Below, one piece after another: positions 33,759 to 41,354 of a stretch of DNA of 41,618 nt. Origin of the DNA: Roseofilum casamattae BLCC-M143 (GTDB taxonomy: Bacteria > Cyanobacteriota > Cyanobacteriia > Cyanobacteriales > Desertifilaceae); contig NZ_JAQOSQ010000031.1 in assembly GCF_030068455.1 (NCBI RefSeq), forward strand, positions 1 through 41,618. The letters run 5' to 3'. The notes below the pieces were generated by a model. The model did not search any database, was not told the DNA's origin, and was given only the letters and a program-made list of their open reading frames with translations. Position 1 is the stretch's first letter. Every line of letters begins with the position of its first letter. Made by a program: the position numbers and the translations under genes.

Positions 33759-34631
33759 TTAGGATTCCCTGGAAATTTTGTCGTACAATCGCTTCAGCAT
33801 AACTACCATCTCCGCACGAGTAACTAATTGATTCGGGCGGAAGGTTCCATCTTGGTAACCGCTAATCAGTTTTTCCCGGACTGCCCACTCCAGAGAGTCG
33901 TAGTACCATTGAGTTCTAGCATTTGGAATGACATCTTTGAACATGCGCTGTTTCTCCGTAGCATAAATGTATCCAGAGTAGTAAAACACTCCATTCTCGA
34001 CCAATTGACCGATATCTCCGACGCGGACTCGGTATATATTGAACGGTTGCGAGCCGTAATAATTATCGATCGCCACTCGAGCATAACCTGCATTGTCCCG
34101 GTCTTGGGTCATGCGAATGGCATGGCCGTAGCTGCGATCGCCAAATGTCGTGCTATCGAGAAATCCATCGGCATTAAAATCCGCATTGTACTGAGCGCTG
34201 CCTCGATAACCGGTAACGACGCTATATCCCTTCTGCAATACGGATGCTAGTTGAGACGAAACCATATCAACTCGATAGGACACCAGGGACTCTTGGCGGT
34301 TATTCCACCAACGCCTCAGTAAATCTACGGCTTGATTCACGTACCACCCTTCGCGATCGGAAAACCCATAACGGCGAGCTTCTGAAATTAATTCCCGAAA
34401 CTCGGACGCGCTAAACCGATATCCGGTTAGGTCGGAGATTGCTCCGGCGGCGGCAAAAATAGTACAAGACATATTATTGACTTCCAGTTGATTGTATTGA
34501 ATTTGCCAATCCCAGAAGGTTGCCGGAGCTGTAGGAATTTGTTCCAAGGTACTTCCAAGCCGCCAGTCGAGGTTGCTGTAAGACTCTCGGGCGGCATAGT
34601 AGCCTTGTGGAATGTTGGTGGTTGGAGACAC
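33759..34631 (-). CDS. Papain-like (C39/C1-type) fold protein with one C-terminal SLH domain
   Basis: The 290-residue protein starts at GTG 34631. The N-terminal ~225 residues look like a papain-fold cysteine peptidase: C56 in NNMSCTIFAAAGAISDLTG, H170 in SYGHAIRM and D189/N190 in VAIDNYYG, in the right order and spacing for Cys-His-Asn. A DFNADGFLD stretch (151-159) has the DxNxDGxxD form of a calcium loop. The end (about 230-285) is a single S-layer homology domain: FKDVIPNARTQWYYDSLEWA, ISGYQDGTFRPNQLVTRAEM. No signal peptide is seen with this start. It ends the minus strand block before thiG, whose stop is 18 bp upstream. Confidence 0.6.
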   Translation of the reverse strand: MSPTTNIPQGYYAARESYSNLDWRLGSTLEQIPTAPATFWDWQIQYNQLEVNNMSCTIFAAAGAISDLTGYRFSASEFRELISEARRYGFSDREGWYVNQAVDLLRRWWNNRQESLVSYRVDMVSSQLASVLQKGYSVVTGYRGSAQYNADFNADGFLDSTTFGDRSYGHAIRMTQDRDNAGYARVAIDNYYGSQPFNIYRVRVGDIGQLVENGVFYYSGYIYATEKQRMFKDVIPNARTQWYYDSLEWAVREKLISGYQDGTFRPNQLVTRAEMVVMLKRLYDKISRES

Positions 34632-34649
34632 GAGCGGCAGTCAATAAGG

Positions 34650-35495
34650 TTAATTAACGGTACCAGTTAGGGGAGAGCTAGCGCTGGCGTAGGCTTTGAT
34701 CGGGATACGGCCGGACATAGCGGCTACTCGTCCGGCTTCTGCGGCTAAACGGAAGGCTCGGGCCATGGCGGGAGCATTTGCCGACTGCGCGATCGCGGTA
34801 TTGATTAAGAGAGCATCTGCGCCCAGTTCCATGGCTGCTGCGGCTTCCGAGGGCGTACCGATGCCGGCATCAATAACGACAGGAACTTTAGCATTTTCAA
34901 TAATTATACCGATATTGGCGGCATTCTTAATTCCTTGTCCGGAACCGATGGGAGAACCTAGGGGCATTACCGTAACGCAACCGACATCTTCGAGGCGTTT
35001 GGCTAACAGGGGATCGGCATTAATGTAAGGCAAAACGGCAAATCCTTCTTCGACCAACTGTTCTGCTGCTTCTAGGGTACCGATGGGATCGGGAAGCAAG
35101 TATTTGGTATCGGGGATTACTTCCAGTTTGACAAAATTATTGTCTTCTTGACCGAGTAACTTGGCCATTTCGCGGCCGAGACGAGCCACGCGCACGGCAT
35201 CTTCTGCGGTTTTGCATCCGGCCGTATTGGGCAGCATCCAAACCTTTTGCCAGTCAATGGCTTCGGCTAAGCCTTCGTGACCGGGAGCGTTGGTTTGTAC
35301 GCGGCGGACGGCAACCGTGACAATATCGCAGCCGCTGGCGATGATGCTTTGTTGCATCTGTTCAAAGGAGCGGTATTTGCCCGTACCGGTCATCAGGCGA
35401 GATTGAAAGACTTTTCCGGCAATTTCTAGGAGGCGATCGCCGGGAAGGGTATTATCGAGACTATCGGGTTGTGGAGATCGATCGAGGGTTTGCAT
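34650..35495 (-). CDS. thiG: Thiazole synthase
   Basis: ThiG builds the thiazole phosphate of thiamine from DXP, dehydroglycine and ThiS thiocarboxylate. The start is ATG 35495 ([18 protein letters not shown]); a TTG 12 bases earlier is in frame. The 281-residue barrel has [20 protein letters not shown] and VTVAVRRVQ. The Schiff-base lysine is K123 in [18 protein letters not shown]. Also present are [20 protein letters not shown] for phosphate binding and [20 protein letters not shown]. No thiS or other thi gene is adjacent. I saw no TPP riboswitch in the 178 bp before it. Confidence 0.95.
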   Translation of the reverse strand: MQTLDRSPQPDSLDNTLPGDRLLEIAGKVFQSRLMTGTGKYRSFEQMQQSIIASGCDIVTVAVRRVQTNAPGHEGLAEAIDWQKVWMLPNTAGCKTAEDAVRVARLGREMAKLLGQEDNNFVKLEVIPDTKYLLPDPIGTLEAAEQLVEEGFAVLPYINADPLLAKRLEDVGCVTVMPLGSPIGSGQGIKNAANIGIIIENAKVPVVIDAGIGTPSEAAAAMELGADALLINTAIAQSANAPAMARAFRLAAEAGRVAAMSGRIPIKAYASASSPLTGTVN

Positions 35496-35673
35496 AGGTA
35501 GAGCCAAGTGTTAGCTTGTGTCTGGGAAGAATTCTCGTAGTATTGACAGTACGTTCTCGAGAGTGCGATCGCCCATTTCTTAAGGATTTCCTCGCAATTT
35601 TGCGGCTGTCCCACGATCCGCTACCTCTAGTGCTACCCTAGAGAGGCAATGGTTTCCTGACCGTATATGTGCC

Positions 35674-37545
35674 GTGACTTACGAACCGCTCCATCATAAA
35701 TATCGGCCGCAGACCTTTGCGGAGTTGGTCGGCCAAGAGGCGATCGCGCAAACTTTGTCGAATGCACTCAATCGCGATCGTATTGCTCCAGCATACTTGT
35801 TCACCGGCCCCAGGGGAACGGGGAAAACCTCGAGCGCGCGCATTCTCGCCAAGTCCCTCAACTGCATTCAGTCAGCCAAACCCACGGCAACCCCTTGCGG
35901 AAAATGCGATGTTTGTCTCTCTATTACTAAGGGAGCATCCTTAGACGTGATGGAGATGGATGCTGCCAGTCATACGGGGGTGGATAATATTCGCGAAATT
36001 ATCGAGCGCGCCCAATTTGCACCGGTACAATGTCGTTACAAAGTTTATGCCATTGATGAATGTCATATGCTGAGTACGGCGGCATTTAATTCCTTATTAA
36101 AAACACTGGAAGAACCGCCCGATCGCGTCGTTTTTGTCCTGGCAACTACCGATCCGCAACGAGTTTTACCCACCATTATTTCTCGCTGTCAGCGCTTTGA
36201 TTTTCGCCGCATTCCTTTAGAATCAATGGTCGCTCATTTACGTCATATTGCGACCGTAGAAGAAATAGCAATTAGCGATGAAGCCTTACGATTAGTCGCG
36301 CAAATTTCTCAGGGAGGATTGCGCGATGCGGAAAGTTTATTGGATCAACTGAGTTTATTAGTGGGTTCGGAAGGATTAACCGAAGTCAGTTCTGAGGAAG
36401 TTTGGGATTTAGTTGGTTCGGTTCCGGAACGAGATTTATTGCGGTTACTCGAAGCGATTATTGCCGCAGAACCTTCGGGTATTTTAGATGTGGCACAAGA
36501 TATTCTCGATCGCGGTCGCGAACCCCTGACCTTACTCTACAACCTAACGCGATTTTACCGAGATTTGGCGATCGCGCGATCGGCTCCTCAACGACAAGAT
36601 TTAGTCGCGCTCACTGCACCCACTTGGGCAACCTTAGTCGAACTGGCCAAACAGTTCCAGATGCCGCAAATATTAGCCGCGCAAACCCATTTAAAACAAA
36701 GCGAAAGTCAACTAAAAAATAGCACTCAACCGCGCTTGTGGTTAGAAGTCAGCTTATTAGGATTAGTCTCCGCGATTAATCCGCCAGCGCCACCCGCTCC
36801 CGTCCGCGCGCCAGCACCTATACCCACTCCTGCACCCTCAAAACCTCCCCAACCCAACCCTCCATCCAATAATGCTCCTCCCCTGCAACCGACGCCAACT
36901 CCAGCGCCAGCGGTCAACCTAACCCCAGTAACTCCAGCTCCCGCACCCGTTTCTGGGAATACCAATCAAAATTTAGAACAGCTTTGGCAAGCAACCATTG
37001 CAAACTTGAAACTAGAAGGAACAAAAGTCTTAATTTCTAAGTATTGTTGTTTGTTGCGATTTCAGGAAAATATTGTCTCTTTAGGAGTGAAGAAAAGAGG
37101 CGCGCAAAAATTAATTATGGGAGTACAGCCGCAACTACAAGAAGCATTTCAGAAAACATTAGGTCATTCCGTAACAATTAAGTTTCAGTTGCTCGATGGT
37201 AATGGGGAAACGGCGCCAGTTGTAGAAAATTTTGCTAGCACAAAACCCATTAATCCAGTTGGGAATAATGGCGGGCAAAAAAACTCGATGGCTCGCCAAC
37301 TTAGCAATAACGATCGCGAGCGATCGCCAGCAGCAAGACCGCCAGAACAACGCGCGAAACGAGAGGAAGATCGAGAGCGCGATCGCATTCATAAAGCCGC
37401 CGAAAGTATTGCTGAATTTTTCCAAGGAGAACTCGTGCCGCTCCCCCCAGAATTATCGCAAAGCTTATCGCAAAATTTAGCAGAAAATTCTTCGCCCAAT
37501 CGGTCGAATTCACCACCGGACGATGAGGAAGAATTACCTTTTTAA
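35674..37545 (+). CDS. dnaX: DNA polymerase III gamma/tau subunit
   Basis: DnaX is the ATPase of the clamp loader. It starts at GTG 35674 (TYEPLHHKYRPQTFAELVGQ). The AAA+ core has Walker A FTGPRGTGKTSSARILAKSL (43-62), zinc cysteines C64, C75, C78 and C81, Walker B YAIDECHML (125-133) and the SRC motif in IISRCQRFDFRRIP. Domain III ends near residue 365. A Pro/Ala-rich linker (about 368-430) leads to a tau-like C-terminal part and an acidic end DDEEELPF. At 623 residues it is a complete tau-type protein. It has no intein, unlike some cyanobacterial dnaX genes. A short A6 tract at 36714-36719 is discussed as a finding. Confidence 0.93.
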   Translation: MTYEPLHHKYRPQTFAELVGQEAIAQTLSNALNRDRIAPAYLFTGPRGTGKTSSARILAKSLNCIQSAKPTATPCGKCDVCLSITKGASLDVMEMDAASHTGVDNIREIIERAQFAPVQCRYKVYAIDECHMLSTAAFNSLLKTLEEPPDRVVFVLATTDPQRVLPTIISRCQRFDFRRIPLESMVAHLRHIATVEEIAISDEALRLVAQISQGGLRDAESLLDQLSLLVGSEGLTEVSSEEVWDLVGSVPERDLLRLLEAIIAAEPSGILDVAQDILDRGREPLTLLYNLTRFYRDLAIARSAPQRQDLVALTAPTWATLVELAKQFQMPQILAAQTHLKQSESQLKNSTQPRLWLEVSLLGLVSAINPPAPPAPVRAPAPIPTPAPSKPPQPNPPSNNAPPLQPTPTPAPAVNLTPVTPAPAPVSGNTNQNLEQLWQATIANLKLEGTKVLISKYCCLLRFQENIVSLGVKKRGAQKLIMGVQPQLQEAFQKTLGHSVTIKFQLLDGNGETAPVVENFASTKPINPVGNNGGQKNSMARQLSNNDRERSPAARPPEQRAKREEDRERDRIHKAAESIAEFFQGELVPLPPELSQSLSQNLAENSSPNRSNSPPDDEEELPF

Positions 37546-37598
37546 CCATATAACTTTATCATGGAGTACAGTGAAAGCAAGCATCACTCAGCTCGAAT

Positions 37599-38801
37599 AT
37601 GACCACAATTTTTATTAGCACCGGCGAAGTCTCTGGCGATTTGCAAGGAGCGTTATTGATTGAAGCACTCCATCGTCATAGCGCTGAGATCGGCGATGAG
37701 TTGCAGATTAGCGCCCTCGGAGGTTGGCGGATGGAGAAAGCGGGGGCAACCCTACTCGGCGAGACGACTGGCATTGGTTCGGTGGGCATTCTGGAGGCTT
37801 TACCATTTGTCCTGCCCATGCTTAAGATGCAGGAGGATGTCAAAAGTCATTTACGCCAAAATCCTCCCGATCTGATTATTTTGTTGGATCATATGGGATC
37901 AAATCTGCGGCTGGGAAAATTCGTGCGTCACCATTTGCCCCAAGTCCCGATTGTTTACTATATTGCACCGCAGTTGTGGATTTGGTCGCAGAATAAACGG
38001 GATACGCAGACGTTCGTGGAAATCACCGATTTACTCTTGGCAATTTTCCCGGAGGAGGAGCGCTACTTCCGCGAGTATGGGGTTAATGTGGATTGGGTGG
38101 GACATCCGTTGATCGATCGCATGAAAGAGTTTCCCTCCCGCAGCGAAGCCCGTGCCACATTGGGGATTGCCGACGACGAAAAAGCGATCGCCCTCATGCC
38201 TGCCTCGCGCCGCCAGGAACTCACCTATTTGCTCCCCGTGATGTTTGCAGTCGCCCAGCAAATTCAGTCACAATTGCCCGGAGTACGCTTTTGGATTCCC
38301 CTGTCACTGGCAGAGTTTCGCGAACCCATCGAGCGGGCGATCGCCGATTTTGGACTGCGCGCAACCGTAGCGATCGATCGCACGTCCGAAGCCTTGGCAG
38401 CAGCAGATTTAGCCATCGCCAAGTCAGGAACCGTCAACCTAGAGCTAGCCTTACTCGATATTCCGCAAGTGGTGATGTATCGCCTCAGTCCCTTCACTGC
38501 TTGGATTGCGCGCCATATTCTCAAGCTCTCCCTACCTTATGTTGCCCCGCCCAATTTAGTCGAGATGAAACCCATTGTCCCCGAATTTCTCCAGGACGAT
38601 GCCATTCCGGACAAGGTTGCAGCCACAGCTTTAGAGTTATTGGTGAATCCACAGCCGCGAGCCAAAATGCTGCAAGGCTATCGTGACATGCGCCAAGCTT
38701 TAGGAGACGGAGGCGTTTGCGATCGCGCGGCCAAAGCCATTTTCCAATTCTTAGACTCCCATCGATCTGCAAAGATTCCGGTCAATGTTGACTCAAAATA
38801 A
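37599..38801 (+). CDS. lpxB: Lipid-A-disaccharide synthase
   Basis: LpxB joins UDP-2,3-diacylglucosamine and lipid X to form the lipid A disaccharide at the cytoplasmic membrane. The 400-residue protein shows IFISTGEVSGDLQGALLIEA, GIGSVGILEALPFVLPMLK, then PPDLIILLDHMGSNLRLGKF, PIVYYIAPQLWIWSQNKRDT and VDWVGHPLIDRM. The donor-binding end has AIAKSGTVNLELALLDIPQV and LKLSLPYVAPPNLVEMKPIV. Start ATG 37599 gives the usual N-terminus. No other lpx gene is nearby. The gene ends 20 bp inside the convergent GGDEF regulator gene. Confidence 0.93.
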   Translation: MTTIFISTGEVSGDLQGALLIEALHRHSAEIGDELQISALGGWRMEKAGATLLGETTGIGSVGILEALPFVLPMLKMQEDVKSHLRQNPPDLIILLDHMGSNLRLGKFVRHHLPQVPIVYYIAPQLWIWSQNKRDTQTFVEITDLLLAIFPEEERYFREYGVNVDWVGHPLIDRMKEFPSRSEARATLGIADDEKAIALMPASRRQELTYLLPVMFAVAQQIQSQLPGVRFWIPLSLAEFREPIERAIADFGLRATVAIDRTSEALAAADLAIAKSGTVNLELALLDIPQVVMYRLSPFTAWIARHILKLSLPYVAPPNLVEMKPIVPEFLQDDAIPDKVAATALELLVNPQPRAKMLQGYRDMRQALGDGGVCDRAAKAIFQFLDSHRSAKIPVNVDSK

Positions 38802-40260
38802 TCCGATCGCGCCCTTGGTTTTTAGCTTGATACAAACAAGTATCCGCGATCGCAATTAAGCCTTCCGGAGATTGAGAAATACAAGGAATGGTATAAGCAA
38901 CTCCCAAGCTTAAGGTCACCCAAGAGGATACGGGAGATTGGGCATGAGGCAGTTGACTATCTCTCACCCCTTGATGAATGCGCTCGGCAACTTGCAGAGC
39001 GCCCACTCTATCGGTATAGGGCAACAAAACTACGAACTCCTCGCCCCCATAGCGCGCCACGAGATCGCGACTTTGCCGCACTGATAGTGACAAGATCTCA
39101 GCAATTTGACGCAAGCATTTATCTCCAGCTAAATGTCCGTATTCGTCATTGTAGTTTTTAAAGTGGTCCACATCCGCTAAAATCAGCGCAAGAGGTTCGG
39201 ACTCCCGTGCCAGTTTCGACCATTCCTCGCGAAAGATGCGATCGAAGTGGCCTCGGTTAGCTACCTCAGTTAAGCCATCGAGCATCGCCAAACGACTTAG
39301 CTCCCGGTTCGCTCGGCGCAACTCAAACTCCGCTTGTTTGCGTTGGATTAAAAACGCAAGTTGGTTGGCAACCGCCTGCACCAGAGTTAGCGATCGCGAC
39401 TGAGGAACATAATGAGATTGTCGTAAAAAAACAAGCACTGCCAACACCTCCTTTTCCCAGCAAATAGGAACTCCAAGAGCGCCCTTCAAACCCACATTCC
39501 TCGCATGGGGCATCCGCAGAAACAGTTGTTCGCTCGCTCCCGAAACATTCTCAATCCATTCCGGTTCCTGAGTTGCCCAAACCCGCCCGGGCAAACCTTG
39601 ACGAAACTCAAACGTCAGCGCGGTACTCTGTTCTCGAAAGGCAATAAATTCGGCAGAACGGCCGTACCATCCGCGACTCAGACACAGATGAGTTCCTCCT
39701 TCAACGGGCATCCAAGCCTCGCCAAAATCCCAATCAATGGTCTGGCAAATTTTGCCGAGAATCACCTGAAACGCGGAATCGACATCCACGGCTTCGCTCA
39801 ATGCTTCTGTCGTATCGAGGAGTAACTGCAATTGCGCATTTTGTTCCTCTAACTTTTGCTGATAGCGACACAACTTTAACTGGTGCTCGATACGCAGGAC
39901 GACTTCTACTGGTTCAAAAGGCTTGCTAATATAATCCGCAGCGCCCGCCTCAAATCCCTTCGCCTTATCGGTAGTTCCGTCCATGGCACTAATGAAGAGT
40001 ACGGGAATATCGACAGCCGAGTCGATGGCTTTTAGTTCTTGGCAAACCTGATAGCCATCCATATCCGGCATCATCACATCCAAGAGAACTAAGTCAATTG
40101 ACGAGGACGGAAAGTATCGCAACGCTTCAGTTCCGGTCGCTGCCATTTTAACAGCGTACCCTTCCCTAACCAAAATTCGGGCGAGTAGACTGCGGTTTCC
40201 GGACGTGTCATCAACCACAAGGATAGTGGGTTTTGGACCCTCGGAGAGTTGGCGAACCAT
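38782..40260 (-). CDS. Response regulator with GAF and GGDEF domains (diguanylate cyclase)
   Basis: The 492-residue protein has an N-terminal receiver domain (PTILVVDDTSGNRSLLARIL, phosphoacceptor D61 in LLDVMMPDMDGY, K113 in ISKPFEP). A coiled coil (125-150) leads to a GAF domain (about 155-305) and a C-terminal GGDEF domain (about 325-490). The active-site motif is intact as RYGGEEF (403-409), with DVDHFKNYNDEYGH before it, so it should make cyclic di-GMP. The inhibitory I-site RxxD is not present at the expected place: the sequence reads QSRDLVARYGGEEF. No cognate kinase gene is adjacent. It is divergent from gcvH. Confidence 0.9.
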   Translation of the reverse strand: MVRQLSEGPKPTILVVDDTSGNRSLLARILVREGYAVKMAATGTEALRYFPSSSIDLVLLDVMMPDMDGYQVCQELKAIDSAVDIPVLFISAMDGTTDKAKGFEAGAADYISKPFEPVEVVLRIEHQLKLCRYQQKLEEQNAQLQLLLDTTEALSEAVDVDSAFQVILGKICQTIDWDFGEAWMPVEGGTHLCLSRGWYGRSAEFIAFREQSTALTFEFRQGLPGRVWATQEPEWIENVSGASEQLFLRMPHARNVGLKGALGVPICWEKEVLAVLVFLRQSHYVPQSRSLTLVQAVANQLAFLIQRKQAEFELRRANRELSRLAMLDGLTEVANRGHFDRIFREEWSKLARESEPLALILADVDHFKNYNDEYGHLAGDKCLRQIAEILSLSVRQSRDLVARYGGEEFVVLLPYTDRVGALQVAERIHQGVRDSQLPHAQSPVSSWVTLSLGVAYTIPCISQSPEGLIAIADTCLYQAKNQGRDRIILSQH

Positions 40261-40419
40261 GAATCTGCTTGACCCAATCTTGAGTGCTGTACTGTTTTCT
40301 TAACCATAAGGCAAAACTTCCATTTCTCCAGAATTTTTAAAGATCTATCTAATTCCGAGGAGCCATGATATATAACCATGAGAGACTTAGTAGTGAATTA
40401 ATCAGGTCAGGAAACTTCC

Positions 40420-40833
40420 ATGGAATTAGACTATCCCAATGAGCTAAAATATCTCGACTCCCACGAATACGTCCGGCTTGATGGCGAGATTGCGATCGTT
40501 GGATTAAGTGCTTTTGCGATCGATCAGCTAGGCGATGTCGTGCATATCGAATTGCCCGAGGCGGGAGATAAGATTGCCAAAAGCGATGACGATGACGATG
40601 AGGGATTTGGTTCAATTGAATCGGTAAAAGCTGTAGAGAGCCTGAAATCTCCGGTTTCCGGTACCGTCCTCGAGCGTAACGAGACAATTTTAGATGAACC
40701 GGAAGCGATCGCCGATGACCCCTATGGTGAAGGATGGTTGATTAAAGTCAAAATTGAGAATCCTGAGGATCTTGACGATCTGCTCTCAGCAACCGAATAT
40801 CGCAGTCAGTTGCAAGCAGACGAGGAGGAATAA
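40420..40833 (+). CDS. gcvH: Glycine cleavage system H protein
   Basis: GcvH carries the aminomethyl group between the P, T and L proteins of the glycine cleavage system, important for photorespiratory glycine. The 137-residue protein has [20 protein letters not shown] and [20 protein letters not shown]. The lipoyl lysine is K70 in [18 protein letters not shown], followed by [20 protein letters not shown] run of five Asp (56-60) is inserted just before the lipoyl hairpin, where most homologues have a short GES/GQS turn. gcvP and gcvT are not adjacent. I saw no glycine riboswitch in the leader. Confidence 0.93.
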   Translation: MELDYPNELKYLDSHEYVRLDGEIAIVGLSAFAIDQLGDVVHIELPEAGDKIAKSDDDDDEGFGSIESVKAVESLKSPVSGTVLERNETILDEPEAIADDPYGEGWLIKVKIENPEDLDDLLSATEYRSQLQADEEE

Positions 40834-40835
40834 GA

Positions 40836-40855
40836 CGATCGCCGAAGCGCGATCG
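40836..40855. terminator. HIP1-derived hairpin between convergent gcvH and Uma2 remnant
   Basis: CGATCGC (40836-40842) and GCGATCG (40849-40855) form a 7-bp stem around CGAAGC, starting 3 bp after the gcvH stop. No T-run follows on either strand. Two neighbouring HIP1-type sites create the dyad, so it may be incidental, but the position suits a bidirectional 3'-end structure. Confidence 0.35.
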
Positions 40856-40861
40856 CCAGCC

Positions 40862-41285
40862 CTACAGCTCGTTTGGGTCGATGCCCAGCTCTCGCAGCCG
40901 CTGCCGCAGTGCTTCATTCTCGGTTTCGGCGCGAGCTGCTCTGGCTTCGGCCTCTTCGCGTTGCTGGCGTTCTTGCCTTGCTCTGGCTTCCGCTTGCTCG
41001 CGTTGCTGGCACTCCCATGCGCGTCCCTGGCGTTCTAGCTCGACGACTTCTTCAGAGAAAAGGTAGCGATCGCCCTTTGCATCAAACCACGACAGCACCT
41101 CCAGCTCTAGTCCGCCCACTGCAACGGGGCAGCAACCCAGGGCCAGACCGATTTCCGGCATCCAATAAGGTTGCCTGTTTGCTGTTGGTAGCGCCCTCCA
41201 ACCAGTTTGTAGATTTCCAAAGGTTGGTGCCCGTCGCGCTGCCAGAACTCGGGGTTGTAGATGGCATAGTAGAGCCTCAGTACAG
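40862..41285 (-). pseudogene. Uma2-family protein with coiled-coil tail, N-truncated and frameshifted
   Basis: Two frames together give the C-terminal part of a Uma2-family protein. From about 41285 down, one frame reads LRLYYAIYNPEFWQRDGHQP and LEIYKLVGGRYQQQTGNLI. The other continues WMPEIGLALGCCPVAVGGLE, LEVLSWFDAKGDRYLF and a long coiled coil of REQAEARARQERQQREEAE type, ending LRELGIDPNEL. The switch at about 41163-41167 needs one extra T (ATT-TGG), so a single-base deletion is the simplest cause. The N-terminal half with the catalytic acids is absent. The IS4-type remnant begins just beyond the break. Confidence 0.7.
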
Positions 41286-41313
41286 GACAAAAAACTTGAA
41301 AAGGATGCAGAGA

Positions 41314-41354
41314 GAGGGTTTGATAGAAGTTAACACCACACCAATCAGACCCTC
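41314..41354 (+). promoter_or_regulatory. Hairpin directly before the IS4-type transposase ATG
   Basis: GAGGGTTTGA (41314-41323) pairs with TCAGACCCTC (41345-41354) over 10 bp with one G-U pair; the ATG follows immediately at 41355. Such fold-back leaders can hide the ribosome site when an IS is read from an outside promoter, a control known for other insertion sequences. Here it is inferred from position. Confidence 0.4.

Noticed and set aside
35496-35673. Possible TPP riboswitch before thiG
   Set aside because: The conserved CUGAGA and ACCUGA-type boxes are not found in this leader on the minus strand.
35674-37545. Intein in dnaX
   Set aside because: The AAA+ core is continuous through Walker A, Walker B and SRC, with no splice-junction Cys/HN insert.
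40261-40419. Possible glycine riboswitch before gcvH
   Set aside because: No tandem aptamer-like conserved cores are visible in 159 bp.
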